Assembly: GCA_964036295.1 (NCBI GenBank)
Contig: OZ038462.1
Location: forward strand, 39,103,680 to 39,167,679
Reading direction: 5' to 3'
DNA length: 64,000 nt
From: Plumapathes pennacea
Taxonomy: Eukaryota; Cnidaria; Anthozoa; Antipatharia; Myriopathidae
Shown piece by piece: positions 21,341 to 37,100 of this stretch. Within the stretch, counting starts at the first letter, position 1; every line of letters starts with the position of its first letter. A program made the translations under genes and the position numbers. The notes beneath the pieces were generated by a model. It made no database searches, was not told where the DNA came from, and saw only the letters and a list, made by a program, of their open reading frames with translations.

Positions 21341-24300
21341 CTCGACGCGAAACTTTTGTGATAACAAGGAAAAGCGTTAAAGGGCTCCAATACAATCGAG
21401 TTAGAACCGTTTAAGAAAGAAAGACAAAAAAAAAATCACCTCTATACCTTGTGAAGACCAAATAGTGCTGAAGAGTTTAGCAGTGTTTTGTAAATAGCTT
21501 CACTGTTGCGTCTTTAGGATAAACCCCGCAATGCGCAAACTGAGATGTGACATCTGGATAAATTCAAACTGATTGAGAGGTTTTTGTAAGCAAACCAGGC
21601 CGAGTTATTTAGCAGACGTTAGATCGGCGCCGCAGTACCAGCTTGTACGCATATGTCAAGTTCAAAGCCAATCGCAGCGCTACAACATGACATTTTCTTG
21701 GGTTTTCCTTTCCATTCAAAGCATCATTGGTACACGATCAAACAATCAATTCCCCGCTTGTCAATCAAACAGTTGGGTGCCGTTTGCGTCACGTGACAAA
21801 TTCCACGTGACTTTTTGAAGCGAAGACCCTTCGGTGTGAATACTACGTGCAAGAATTGACTCCTTCAGTGAGATTGTTGGGCGGGTGTGCTATTTATTTT
21901 CAGCGTTGAGGCCCATTAGTTATCTCTCAAATGATCAAAATCCTATCGGCTCAGAAAGTTTGTATTTGTTATCATTAGACATTTTTTTTCTTGGCGATAA
22001 ATAAATTGTGTTTGACTTGTTGTTTGCCGAAATTAACGATTTTGACACGATGTTGATGTTTGGTCGAGCAGCATCTAACGAATGTTCCATGAAAAACAAT
22101 GTATGTGTACTCATGTCACGTCTAACCACTTCACTGTTTGATGAAGCGCCTTGCAAAAAGCTACATCCGTTCTAAAGACCCTAAAACAACACTGCTGACC
22201 CCCACCAGGGCTAATTGTCCAAGCAGACGCTCTGATTGGTCCGGCTGTTGACGCCATTGTTGAAACAGGTGGACATACAACCGCAAGATGAATGCGATAA
22301 CACGAGCGAGAACTTTATCGCTTATTTTTCGAACCTCGTTATCTGTCTTATGTTTGCCGAGGAGAAACCTCCTCGAAAATGATAGCAAATAAATTGAGCT
22401 CGTTTTGTACTTTAGCTTTCCTGTTGCCTTCAGCCAACCTCTCGAAAAAGCATGATTTGCGTTGACATAAAGTCACCGGTTACAATCTTTATATGACCTT
22501 TCTTGCCAGTTATCACTAGAATGATGCTGTAATTGGTTCGTGTTATCCCAGTCTTGAATAATGTTGTTGATTACGTACAAGCTTGGAGTTGAGACTCAAA
22601 GGCGCATACTTGACAGGTTGTTAAACGCCGATCACTAGCACCCGTCAGTGAAAACAAGACCAGTTGAAAGCTCTTCCCACTTTCCACAATAGGCAAAGCA
22701 AATGCCCTGCTTTGTTGACCAAATTCCTGCCGCGCCAGTACTGAATGAACCAAAATATTTATGCTTCTTTAATCTTGGAGCTACAGAATTTCGTAAACAA
22801 GCCATAAACATTATCGATGTAATCTTCACGATTACAAAGCTTGGGAAACGTATGCGCTGCGATAAGAGGAAATCAATCCGCAACTTAAGCGAACACTCAA
22901 AACGGTAAAAAGCTATTCTCAAAAGCAAAAATATTTCAAGAGTTTTGGTACTTGTAGAGTTCCTTTTGAAACCTGTCAATTTGGCAGGCGGGGTCTTAGC
23001 ACGTGCCGAGAAATTGGCTATGCACATTCTCTTTCAATCGCAAGGGTCTAATATACACATTCATGTTATGTACTTTTAAATGTCTCGACAATTTCTTTTT
23101 CAAACCATATCCTTGAATGATCAAGAACTCAATTAGCCTAATTATACGTTATAAATTTTTAAAGAAAAGTCTACCCTTAGGAAAGCCTATTTGTTAAGGA
23201 TTACTGAAGCCATTTATCTTTGAATATTCACAAGAACAAGTGTTCCCATCACAAGTTGATCATATATGAGTAGGAAAAAACATTTCAGAAGTGAAAGTTA
23301 AGAAAACTAAAGGAAAAAAACCGGTGCTCTTTGGCTAGGAACAAGTGACTTTGTTGATTTGGTTTTAATTTTCTTTAAGTAATATTTAAGCTCACTCAGT
23401 GGTTGATGGAAAGAAATTCCTATTAAATATTGATGCCAACTAAGAGAATTCGGTTTTTCTTCACGTGTCCGTGGTTTGTGCAATTAAAATTTGTCTATGA
23501 CAGCTTAGTGTTCATGCAGCTTGAAAGTTGATCTTTCGAAAAACGTGCACTCTTAGAAAACCCGTCTTAACAGCCTAACTGTATCAGAGAGCGTAAAGTA
23601 GTCAATAGATGCCTCGAGTTTATAAGTATACTAGAGAGTATTTACCAGTTATCTGAAGTGCAAACACGTCCGCTGGAATACTGTAGAAATATGGGCAAAG
23701 CTCCCCCGTAATGCAAGCCTTCCCATTAAAAATACATTCCGCTGCCATGACTTCTCAGTTTTCTACACCGAGGTGGAAGTTAGAGGCAAGGCATAGAAAC
23801 GACTGCAAAGTCGCTTGCGTGGACTAAGTCGTTACTCGGAAGAAGCGCTTAGGATATGCGATAACATAAAGGGGTTATCAGTAAAATGCTCGTCCCCTTT
23901 CCTTTGTATACGCTGGCGATGAAATCTCTGCTGGTAATCGCCACAATGTGTGATTACACCCCCGATTTTTAAACAGACAATTGTTTATTGCAAATTTAGC
24001 GACTGTTTTGAGAACTTTTAATCTCAGCCACTATCCGGCTACAGAGCCAAATATGAAGAAACACTTCACTGCAATAACACGAGTTAAGATTTTAGGATCA
24101 CTTTGTCATTCTTGTCGAATTGTCGAACTATGAAATAATTTTCATAGTACATACTTAAAACTGGAAACCTTGCGCGAATCCGATCTCCCGATACGACTTG
24201 TCCAAGGCGTTCAGATCCATACCTCATAAAAACATCAAAACCAGATTAATTTTTTATTCCAGACCACATGGCTCCAAAAGAAGTAATCACAAATACCGTT

Positions 24301-27300
24301 TAAATAGGCCCTTTCTGGTGAAGAGCAATGCGATAAACTCGTCCGGATTTCAAAACAACAGATAGGAAAGGCAAAATATCCGTTTCAAGCGATAAACCAT
24401 GCATTGCACATCACGGGGTGTCTGATTGCTGAAATAACAGAAAACAATAACAGAAAAACAAAGGTTCGTTGAAACTGTTTTATCGGTGAGGGAGAAATCA
24501 GCTTTGTAGAAGTGTGTGGTCAAACTTAATCTTCCATAAAGAAACTCATGAATTTAGACTACTCTCGTTGCGGTAGGTAGAAAAAAAATTCCAGTGCAGA
24601 TCTTCGTTGGAGGGCCGGATTTCATTATTCTGATACAACACAGGCCTTGCCTGTAAAGGAAGTTGACGGTGTTAAATCCTCAAGCCTCTTCACGGCTTTA
24701 TAACCGCAAAACTGATCTTCTTTAGTGGTGCCGGACACGGTTGTGCATTTGCCTCTAAAATCTCTGATATTCAGGTAGGAAAGAGAGAGACTACGTGAAG
24801 ACTTGAAATCTCAAAAGCCAGATTGTAATCTTAAAAATGTCAACAAGTTTCGAAAGCGGGGCTCGCCTTTCCATCTGCGATAGCAGATACAAAACAGAAG
24901 TTCGCGCGAAAGTACAAAGTGATGTACAAATGTGGAAATGCTGTTAAACGTCACACTCTCTCAAGGTGTTGATAACGTTTAAAAGCCGCATGACTTCTTA
25001 GACGCCTTCCAGATGGGTGTAAAATGAATCACTACAAACCACAGGAAACGCATCGTCGACCAAAGGCACTCCTTTTGGAACTATAAATAGTATTCTTTTT
25101 GCAAATTCCAATGCAAATAGCGAATGTTGAGGGGGCTTTTCAACGTGTTAGATGGCCTTAGTCGTTCTACTTCAGACCTCGTTTCACAAGTCAATACACA
25201 TTTGGTGACAATTGCTTCACTTCTTGTATCAGAGTTTAATTCTTCGAGTACTTGGTGAGACTGCTCCCATTAAAACCGACGGCTAAACATTTATTGCTTC
25301 ACAAACCACGACCAAATGGCGATATATCAAGAGCATGAAGATATTAACATGACAATGGTCTGGCACTGACTTGGAGCAAGTCGGCGCCACAGATTCAAGA
25401 ACTGCGGCCGTCTCTGCGTGATGTTGGACTACTTTCTTTACATAGAAACACTCAACGGACGAATCGGGTGAAAACGCGAAGCGTTCGACTCTGCACACAC
25501 ACGTATCATGACCAAATTATTCAAAATTAGGCAAGCAAAGCCACTTGACAAGACCACAACAGACGCCCACAATGGCCTACTCAACTGAACACGCGAACAT
25601 CCGATAAGAGAAGTCGTGCGTTCCATTGTCAAAAGGTTCTTATCAGTAATTTTAATTTCCTCGTTCTCAAATACATCGTTTCAGTAATACCTTGACAAAG
25701 TGTACTTTAGGTGTGCGACCTCAGCTGAGCAGACCGCACGGGGTAACTGATTTGCATGCAGAAAGTCGGATGGGTTTTGTGTTTAACAATAGCAATCAGA
25801 TCTCTGGCACCAAAACATCTTGACCAGTGGAAGTATTGTTCGAACTCACGCTTCACCTTAACCCATCTCAATTGCCCAAGATTGGACTCTAGAAACTGCC
25901 CACTTCTTTTCGGTTTTACAGACGCTCCCGATCAATCGACTAAATTTGTCGCTGCTCCCTAAAGTTGGAAGAGTGAAAATACGGCTTTATCTTTGAACGC
26001 ACCCCCAGTATAGAACTCGTATACTGACCCATCATGGATCCGTCTATTTTTCGGCCTAACCACTCAACTCATTTTAACACAACGGACAAACATTAAAGCT
26101 TTTAGGCGCCTCGATATAGCGAGATTTCAAGAGGTACTTCCATCTCACTGTTCTGACTTCATTACCATTGTGAATAGCTTAACCTACCAGAAAATTATTT
26201 CCAAAAAGAAGCAGACCTTAAGGGGAAAAAAGATCATTTGAGTTGATTTAGAATACTGATTTAGATTAAGGAACAATAATTAGTGATCGACTGCGGACCG
26301 CAGCATAGTTTGTGACATACGACTTGATGTTCCGAGCGCAATTTAGGATTAAAAAATAAATAAAATAAATATCTTTGACTTAGAAGCGATGTTTTTGTCT
26401 CGAAATGAAAGGATTCATTCACTCTGTGGAATGATCCAAAACGCGTGGTTTCTTTGTTTCACTGTTACTCAAAACGAAATGCTAATCAGTAATGTTACAA
26501 AAGTTGCTTATCGCCAATGTGCGTATAAAAGTTTAAAAATTAAAAAAAAAGTCGACTTAACATTACGTTTCCGCAGGAACACGCTATGACTTTAGCTAAA
26601 AAACCATGAAAGTACATTTTTTTCTTAATGGGAAAATTCTTTAAAGTCGTAGTGGCGACAGCCAGACGCGAGTCGGCCTCTTTGATTATTCGACATGAGG
26701 TTTCGGCAACTTCCTTGCATTTCATTCGCCTCTCACTGACCATGATTTTCTTGTCACACAACAAAAACTCAGAGATTTGCAGACTGAGAGCGCAGCAAAC
26801 ATTGTAGAGCGTATGCCATGAAAAAAAGTGCATCTCAATGTATCCTGCCCTGTCTCCGGAAATACCATCAAGCCTGACGATATAGGCTGACCACCTCCGT
26901 CGAACTGAACTCTCTAACTTACACTTATCTTTCACTCTATCTAAAATCGATAATTGCATAATTATCACGTCTTTGAATCTTCGCTTGATACAGGCTCGTA
27001 CGTCTCCTTTTTACCTACCGGGTTGAATGAATCAGATACTCTGGCCACGATCATCGAAGTCTGGAAATTTTACCCTAACATTGCACTGCGTAATAAGAAC
27101 CACATGTTCTAACAGTTTCTTTCCATTCCTAACACTATTTTAATATTGTCGAATAGTTCACTGAATAATTTATCCCATGTTGCCGAACAATGTTTTGAAA
27201 CTTCTCTGTTGAACTCGTAGCAATAACTGCATGATTGTTGGAAATAATCGTTTGTCCATAGGCGTTTTAGAATCAATATTTTTCAATGTTTAGACAGGGT

Positions 27301-28065
27301 AGTGCTGATACGATTGTGCCGAGTGTGAAATATCCCTCCCCTTTGATTGTGAGAAGACGAAAGTGAAATTCGTTGGTGTTTGGCTAATGAAAGGTTTCGG
27401 TCAGGCATTAATCTTTTATTGATCCTATTTGGCTCCTAATAGAATCCTTATAAATGTGTTTCAATGATTTTACGAAGACAAATTGTAATGTTTAGTGGGT
27501 AAATTGCTTTTGTTCCAAATAATAAAAGAATAGAGAGTTCGACATGACCTTTCTAAAGGCTGGTTCTAGAGATTTTAACGTTAAAACCTGTACGTGGCCT
27601 TTAAATGGCAAGAATAGATGTATCTGTGTATCAGTGGTAAGCTGGGGAAACAGAAGTTTCTAAACAAATGATAACTTGTATTACTTTATCGATAATGTGC
27701 AACCTTCTGTCGGGACAATAAATATATGACACAGTTTTGTTGGCTGTGTCACCATCAATATCGTCTGCAGAGACTTGACGTCGCATCGAATTCCAACCAC
27801 TAAAATATATAACAATTAGGAGACCGACAATATTAGGTAGAAAGCTTGTACACTGATTAGCGAGGCAGAAAAACTGTCTCCATCTATCTAATGAAGAGTA
27901 TATGCATCATTCCATAATGGCACTGCCTTTGTATAACGCTTGATAATCTATGCATAAATGATGAACTAGCTCATCATCCTGTAACACAGTCCTAATGGAT
28001 TCATAATAGGTCTTCAGTGTAGGCACGACAGCTGCGAATCTATTACGACACGTTTGTACGTTTGT

Positions 28066-28128
28066 ACGCGCGCGCGTGTGTGTACGTTGTGCGTTTGTGT
28101 GTGTGTGTGTGTGTCTCTCTCTCTCTTG
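28066..28128. repeat. GT/CT microsatellite
   Basis: Alternating cgcg, gtgtgt and ctctct runs in succession. No associated gene. Confidence 0.7.
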
Positions 28129-31100
28129 CTCTCGCCATGTGTCTCCGCGTGTCCACTATTTAAACTCTTTGCAGAATTTTGCGGGGTAGAACTGAATGTA
28201 CGACTTCAGTAGTTTCACGGAACACTGCCCTTGGTCTGAGCTGAAGTAAACTGTTGAATGCAACTGCTATATTGGATTATCAACATCACTTCATGATAAG
28301 ACGGCCACGTTTAACATTTTGAATGGATGATGTATAGGTATTTACAGAATCAGATTTGTTGTCCAGCGAACAGGCAACGCTGATTTCGCTTTATCGCAAT
28401 AAACCCATCGCTCCCCCGTTGTGTACCCAAAGATACGGCAATTTCAATTGATCTGCACGATTAAATGGAGTCAAAATGCATCTATCAACTCACCGGGGAG
28501 CGCATCTCGTCAAATTAGTGTACAAAAATGACCGAATGTGTTTACTGCAAGTGTTACCTTGTTTGTCGGCTGTCCGATTTGACCCACGGGAAGCACGAAC
28601 GAGAGGGAATTGTCCATGGATATATATTTAAGTTGGAAACTAATCGAATTATAATTGACTCAAATTCGTTAAAGCGGTCTTACCTTGTGAGCCACGAATA
28701 CTATAACTGGAGAAGGAGAGCGACTTTTTCCGCAGTGCAGCATTCACTTTGAAAGCCGGGGTTAAGGTTACATTCTATTTATATAAGTTTGAAAATTGGG
28801 CGCCGATCAGGCGCCACGAAAACCGGTATGATTCACTGCTTTGTCTGGTGTCCACATGGGTCTCCGGGCCGAATTCCAAACGCGCAAGATGCAGCTGGAT
28901 GTTAATTTCTGCGCCTACCGTACAGCATGGTACAAGTTTGATTTGCCGAAGTGAAAATCTGTCAGGCAGAGGGCGTTTCTGATGGACACAACCGGCCAGC
29001 ACCCGATGGTTTGAGGCAGCATTCGTGGCGCCAGGAGTGCGTATTGAACTGTACGTGGAATTTTGATTGAATCCATTTGCTTAAGGGAGACCCACAGGCT
29101 CCGAGCTTCAGCCGGTGAAGTGGTCTGGCGATTTTAGAATGGTATAGAGTCGCTTCTCTCGTTTCAGGAGGCTTAATGTTCGTTGCCGCAGAATTCACGC
29201 GCCATTTTACTTGGCCTTCAGTGACCCGATTACGAACGGAAACAAAAGGGGTTCGTGTTGACAGGGCGTCAAAGGGTGGGTTTTGCGAACACGCAACCAA
29301 CGGGAACCCAATTTTGGTTCGAATTAATGCGTAACAAAGTTTCTATTTTGTTTTAATTTTAGACATTGATTGAGACTTCCTTTTCGTTCAATTCGCGACC
29401 AAAGTTCTCGAGGCAAAATCGGCCCATGATTCGATGCAGAGACATTACAGGCTTCTGTAAAATTACATTTTCGCGTGAACGTGTGGTTTTCTGTTTAGCG
29501 CAGAGGAACTCTTTTTTGAGCAAAAATCTGTCAAATTCAAATTGATGGCAATATTTTCGTGCACTTGGCATGCAATCGAAGTTTTATACGAGTTAAAATT
29601 TGTATTAAAATATCTTGGTTATTTCTGCGCTGTTATAGCTGTGCTGTTGTGTTTTTTCAGGGTACTGAGAAATTTTCTGGAAGTCTGCAAAAGCCGATAA
29701 CTCAATTATTTTCCATGGAACTAAACGGAATCTGTTATGTCTTAATTAAAAATACATTTCCTTTCTATCCATATGTTCTTTCACTGAAAACCACTGACGT
29801 CGATTCACAGAGGAGAGTGTGTGTTCAAACATGGATTTATTCACCGAAGAAAAGGCCCGTGTTCTTCATACAACATGTAGTCCTGAATAGCGAACAAATA
29901 ATGAGATAATACTAAGTTTGTAAACAGAGAATTTACATAAACTAAAGAAACCATCACTTGTCCACATCTGGATTACTATACAACCAGCAAGCCGCTTTCA
30001 TGTTTAGTTAGAAGTTTTCAATGAAAGCAAAGCGTAAGTAATGAAGGCCGTGCCATTTGACATTGATGCCTGATAAATTGAAAATTATTTCAATTACAAC
30101 CCGTAGAAGAGAGACGATCGACGCCACCGGCTATATAAATTCCGTGAAACTGATGCCTTGATTAAGTTGTTCGATGTTCAAAAGGTGGGGCATTTATATG
30201 TACATCTGTTACTCGGTAAAGATGCCGAAAACAATAGTGCTTTTCTAATGCAAAATTACGCCGACCTCACCGTTTTGCAAATAGAAATCTGACTTGCATT
30301 GAATGACAGCTTTGCTTTTTATGTGTTCTTCTTGTTGCCCTGTATTCCAGATACTAGTACTAATTTTCAACCCGAAAATACCGTTATTTCCTGCAGGAAA
30401 CTCCCGGCGAACGATCGAGTTCCAAAACATCTTCCTTTCAAAATTCCGATCAATGCAGGAGTAAAATCGTGGCAAGAAACACAAACATGGCCCTTATTTT
30501 TTGTTATCAGATATATTTTACAAACAAGCAACTGAGATAGCCTTTTATGAAAGCGTAGCCTATAAAACACTTCGGGAAAAGAATTGGTTTATCTAAAAAT
30601 TGAGGTGAAAAGTCGTTGGGGCTGAATGGCGATCATTGGATCACTAGAAGGATATGGTATCTTGGAGCGTCAAAAAATCCATGGATGAGAACTTCAATGT
30701 CCATGTTCCGCCGTGAGTGAAATGTCAAAGCTTGCAGATTTATCGGTGTAAAATTAAACTCTCCAGTATCAAAATATCAACAACGACAGCCGCATTTGAA
30801 GCTACAGGTTTATCTTCGATTGTCGATCACTAGCGCAGATATTTGATCTGAAGACTCTTACAATAGCCCACGATCACTGGCTCAGTGCTTAACTGCAACT
30901 CGAGCGTTTTGAGTGAATGTTCCATCAGGCTGCTCAAGTGGTTTGAGCAACTCAAGTAAAGTCATGTCAAGCTTGCGTGCGTCGTATTGGAAGGAAAATG
31001 GTGTCAAGTAGGATTTCCAAGACAAGTATACGCGCTGCGTTGCTTAAAAAGCCGCATGCAGCAAAATGTCAGACAGCAAAGGAAATAAATAAAACAACGA

Positions 31101-34100
31101 AGACTTACTATTTTCGGGAGATTCACGCTATTTGTCAGCCCCTCAAACGATGCTGCGTTCCACCCGCTTGAGATAGCTCTGAGTTTTAAGTCAGGAAATA
31201 TTCAATTAGCCGTCATTTTAAAGCTATTTATGAAACGTATTAACAAATTAAAATAGTATGGCCGAGCAGGGCATGGGGAAGACTTGTCAAGTTTTGTTGA
31301 GTGTTATTGGCATCTGCTCTTTCGAATGTCCGGCCACGTGATCTGCCCATCTTGGGCAGCTGTTCTGCAGCGGTCTCCCATGCGGTTGTCCTTTCTGGCT
31401 GTGAAGTCCGCAGAACAATATTGCGCCAAAGCAGCTCGCTTGACAAGAAAGCTGTCGAAATCATCTCGTAACTGCCTCGAAGAGCAAACTTTTGAATATT
31501 AATTAAAGATTGAATCTCAAAAACCTGTTTTTGAACAGTTTTTTATTCTCCTGAAAGCCCTGTTCCTGTGAAAAGTATTAATAAAATAATAATGCGAGAA
31601 AAGTTTACATTTTCTAAATATCCACCAATACTGAAAGCTATTCTTGTGATTGGGGGAATGATATTTTTCGGGCGGGTTTTGAGTTATACGGCTAACTTCT
31701 TGTCTTTTTCTTCGTTCGCACTTTGCGAAAATGGTTTCTAATTCCAAACGAGTTACTCGAACTAAAAACAGTCTTGTTTATATGTCAAACGTTTGATTCA
31801 AAAGGTTTTAAATGTGGGTGAGGGAAGGCCGTTTCTGAGAGATATTGTAAAAACGCTAGCCATATAGTGATATCGAAAAATAGGCAAGTGCAATAGTTCA
31901 AAGAAGATTTATCACGTACGCTTCTTACACACATGCACATTCACACACGATCATGTGCATCACACACTCACACAAAGAGAAACACAACGGAAAGAAGACA
32001 TTGGAGAAAGTCCAACATTTCATCGTCTGCTTTTGCTGGCGCTTTTCCAGTTTAACTGTTTTTCCAATCACTAACTTGGTCTCAGTTTCACGAGTACTGA
32101 TTTCGCGCTGCTAAGGTGTCAATCGGTAATATAAAACTTCATCAGATTAAGACTACAGCTAGGCCAAACAATCTTGAACTTACTGTCTGCTGGGTTTAGA
32201 GTCGGGTATATAAATATATTCTGATACGAGACATAATATTGAATGATGAGGCATAATATGCAAGAGCTTATGGAAAGTAGGGGTTCGGGGTATCTGTCAC
32301 TGACAATAGTTTTTCTCAACCTAAAATATGTGCTACATTGTTGCGGTGCTGTCAATGAATGCTATAAGTTTTGTTTCAAAAAATGATTGATCTATATACG
32401 GGCTTACGTGTTTGGGGACTTCAAACGAAACCATAACCAGCTATCGCGTTGCGCGTTTCTCTGTTGCGACGCGGCTGCTTTTTGTATTCATCGCCAAGGT
32501 ACTTCCGAGAGTGTTTACGAAGGAAACCGTCGAAGGAAAATATTATCCCGCTCTTTGCAATCGATCTACGGCCTATCTTACTCAGAAACTAAGAGCCCTA
32601 ACTGATCCGTGAAAGTTTATATCTCATAGATAGTAATCCTCGTAACTCCTAGCGGCTGTTTAGCCATCACTCTACTTCACGGAAGTACCAAAGCGATTTG
32701 GTCTGTAAAGTCACGGACTTCATCCCAATACATTCATCGCTCACTGGACTATGGTCGGCAGTTTGCAGGACAGCCACATCCGCTGGGAGGTTCTCAAGAG
32801 TTTACTGTATTCTTGAGTAAGACTTTTTGGGCGGCTTATCTTCCAAGAAGCTTGTTTTTATGGTGTTATTTTAATCAAATTGTTGCATCGAAAGCACCTC
32901 TCACGTTTGACCTGATTTCGGATGAGATCAAGTTGTTTAATTGTATGGGAAACCTCTGAAACTCTTCGGTATCCAGGACGTAAAATACACGCTCATTATA
33001 AGTTCATTAAATCTCTGATTGCTACGATTACTTTCTAAACAAAACTTGACAGCACCCTTGTAAACCCAGCGTCGCGTTTTGCGAGGCCAAACGAAACCTT
33101 CGTATATCTTTGAAATCCAACCGCATAGAAAATATTTAAAACACATTCTAGTATCGGGAATAATCACCGACCTACCTACCTTTTCTTTGTTGCTGCTTCG
33201 TGAATCCTTACTGGACTTTGCTATATTCGTACGTAAGACCTGTAACAGTGCAAACGTTTTTTAAGCAAAAATAGCGGACTGAAGAGTGAGAGAAAAACGT
33301 GAACTTGAACTTCTGCCAAGGCGGAGAGAAATGAGGATCCACCCACTTAGCTCGTTTTATCAAACATTTAAAATGTACACTGCATGCTAATCACCTGTTT
33401 ATCTCAACCAAAGGGCGCGGCTTTCCTTGTTTGGTCTCCAGGCTCCAAACAGTGTTAATTGAAAGTCCCCTAAATCTTCAGCTCCTGAGTTCCGGTCAAC
33501 TGCAAATGCACTCATATATATCGGCACAGGAACCAGAATATAAGGTTTTTAGGAAGTAGAACTTGCTGATGCCTTTTATCCTGAAACTTAATTAGTGGCA
33601 ACCCGCTGGCCACGCACTCATTTCATTCGGCAGGAAAACGAGATACCATCGGTGCGTGAATTTTTGATTGAGGAAGTATATTTCCTACAAGCTGACAAAG
33701 GTCAAGATTTCTCATTTGATACCTTGGGTTATGAGTTGTTTGGTGAGCTTTTCACAAACAATACTGACAAATGAGTGGCCAAAGGCCGGAAGACAATCTG
33801 GTATTGAAATTTCTAAATTGCGCGGAGAGAGTGAATTCGTATCAGTCGATCTCTTATCTTGCGTTTGGCGAGTAGGAGGCGAATATCGCCAGATATCCTG
33901 TTTTCTTTTAGTTTCTTTGGCTTTCCGTTGTTTAAAGCTTGAATTTTCCTCAGGACGTGACCACAACGAAGTTCAGAGGCCACTTCTATTTTTTTTGTTT
34001 TGGCTCGACCGGGCACTATTATATCCATATCAACGTAATATCCCAGAATTTAAATTAACATGAGTAAAAACACCTTTCACGATTCCCATTTTTTTCTCCT

Positions 34101-37100
34101 TCTTAATCAGATTGCTTTTAGTGAATTTAAATGAAATATTAAGTGCCAGATAAGATTTAAGATTAATTTTATGCATTTTCAGGCCTTAAAATCAAATATG
34201 CTGAACATGTCGACTTTGCGCGCCGAAATATTTCGAGAAAACAAACAACCAAATATCTTCGCAGACATCTTGGAGTCTCGAATTATTTTTGCAATACCAA
34301 GGCGTTTCGCGCGCTTTCTTTAGATCCGTTCAGTGTAGCAACAGACTGGTAGGGGACACGATCAAGCATCGTTTCAAGTGTCACTACACTCTCTGCACTT
34401 ATTGTACTCGCCCAATCCATGTGAATATGCTTCATCTAGTCATTGATTTAAAACAGTCCAAAAATAAGTCTCCCTTTTCATATTAGCTTAGTTTCCTCGC
34501 AGTTTAGCAAAGGACGTCACTGAAGGTTCCCACATGCATATGGTCTACACTCGCACAGATAGGGCACACAAATAAATATACGCTATATAAGGAAATGCAA
34601 TAAAAAAATATATTAGCTTTACTTTTGAATCAGAGGCAAGGCTTCCTGCAGTCCAGACAAAACGATATGCACAACGGAAACGGTAACAGTAGCGACCGAC
34701 GTACAGCTATAGTGTTTTCCCTGTTTCCATCTTGTGATCGATTGCCTTTATGACACTACTTACGGTACCGGCCAGCAAGTACTATATAAAGTAATCAATT
34801 GGTGGCTATCATAGGTGCTCTATCTAGAGATATAATTAGGGAACGTGAAGCTTGGTGAGTAATCAAAGGGAGTCAACTCGATCTCACCGGCGTTGATCAC
34901 GCACTGGACAGACGTTTAGTGATTTTGTTCACACATGCATTTGTGAGTTAACTGCAAATTATTTTTTTGCTTCACCATGTCAAAAGTTAACTTGTTTCCT
35001 TGGATAACTACAGAATTACGGTTTTAGCCGCAGCATGCAGATATTCATTGTTGGTTTAAACTCGGTCCTTTCTGAATTTTTTATCAATCTCACTGTTAAA
35101 TTCTTCATAAACGCGATATAAAGTCTTGGTAACGTTGACTAGAGATCATATCAGCTCCAAATGCAACTAATATATTTGGAAGCACAAGGACTTTGCGAGC
35201 GCTTATTTGAAAATCTAGTGGACAGTAATTTTAACAGCCGATATTGCTGCGCCCATAATGTCGGCTCGAAACTCTCGCATAAGTGGAGGAAAGAAATGGT
35301 TTCAGTGTCTGCCCGGCGCTGTATAGTTTAGGTGTTCACGAATAACCGCAATCGATTGTAGAACACTTCACAACTGAAAGTGCAGGCAATACTAAGAAAC
35401 GATTCCCACGCGAATATCCTAAATGGAAAAACCCTTGGCATTACAAAGGCTAGTTCTATTTGTGGATCGACCGTGGCGACAGACTGGCGAATCTGGGGGC
35501 AAGTAGTAGACCCCGGAGAATCTTAAGCAGCGTCCCCCAAAAACTAGAAGAGATTGATAACCAGCAGTAGTATATAATAATAGTATATAATATATATATA
35601 TATATATTTCAGTACAATTGGTTAAATCAACCGCTAAGGGGAAATATGAATTTAGTTAAAAGTGAAGCTCGTTCTCATAAGCAATTGCCCCAATGATAAA
35701 ACTAATTTCAAATCTATGTTCCGAGATTCCATCGGTCAATATCTGAAAAACAACACAACTGGTTACGTCCGGCCCAGTGAGATGCCTGAAGGGAGATAGT
35801 TGCACCATATTACGGACACTTTGTATTACTAACCGGACCTTGCCATAGACATCGCGATAAGACAAACAGTTACTGATACACAGAGATTCGACGGACGGAC
35901 GTACGCCGGATAGCATGATTCACATCTGTGAGCACTTATGCTTGCTTGACTGTGTGATAAAAATCCGATTATCGAGCAAGAGTTTGTTTAAGTTAATAAA
36001 TTGAATTACGGATATCGCAGTCACAACTGCTCGAAGGATTAAAAAAGCGATAGGCGTTCTCAGAATTAGTCAACGCTAAACTGGAAAAATCGGCCTCTCG
36101 AACCGGCGTACTGTACGCTTACATTCTGCAGAAAAGTCTACCGCCAAAGGCAGACAACTCAGTTCAACTCCCGAAGGGCCCAATAAACACTAAGGGTGTG
36201 ACCACTGAAACGAAAGCCCTCAATGAGTACATTTTAATAGCAGTGTTCAGTTGAGACGTGTTCGTGGATTTTCTTATTCTGGACAGAAAACCGAGGCAGG
36301 GTTAATATGAGAGCATAAGTCTTCATCTCCTGAAGGATTACCGCGTCAGCATTGTTTTCGTTACAAGGAGCGACAATTTCAAAACAGTCTGTTTTAAAGA
36401 CCAACACAGAGCATATTACTTTCACTTTAGACCGGACTTAGATTAAAGCTGTTAAAAAAAATCAATTCACTATATTATATATAGACTGAGTCGCGTTACT
36501 CGAGGAACTGAATTTGTTAGCTATTTCATATGAACCCTTGTATTACCTAAAGCAAAGTCTTGGCTCCAGCTAGACTGATCCTCCAGTGACAAATTACCCC
36601 TTTATACAGTATCCATGCACCCTGTTGTTGAACTAGTTTTGTTTTTTGCGCTTTAAATTGATCAGAGCAGTACAAAGTGTGCATGTTAAAACAGTGTATG
36701 TCAACGCTTGTTCATTATTTTTATTTTCAGCAGTAACAGTAGCTTGTACATCCAATATACAGGTGATGTGTACCATGCATATTTCTCGCGTCTTTAGGCA
36801 AACAAATACCACAACTAAACTACGTGTCAATGTCCCAGCCCCATATAACATTGAAGTATGAACGCTCGGTAATTTTGCAATTTTTTCGTGACTAAAATTA
36901 GTCTGTAGGAAAGCCTAAATTTGCATTGGAATGTTTGCCTGATTTAAAGTGTGCTGACCAAGGTCAACAGCAGCGTGGGAAAGGCCAACCGAAATTGTGT
37001 CTAACTGGGCGGACGAAGCACCAAAACTTTTATATAATTTGACTGATATGTCTATGTTTTTCCCACTAATACAGCGGCCGTGCTTCTGGAAACGGCGTTT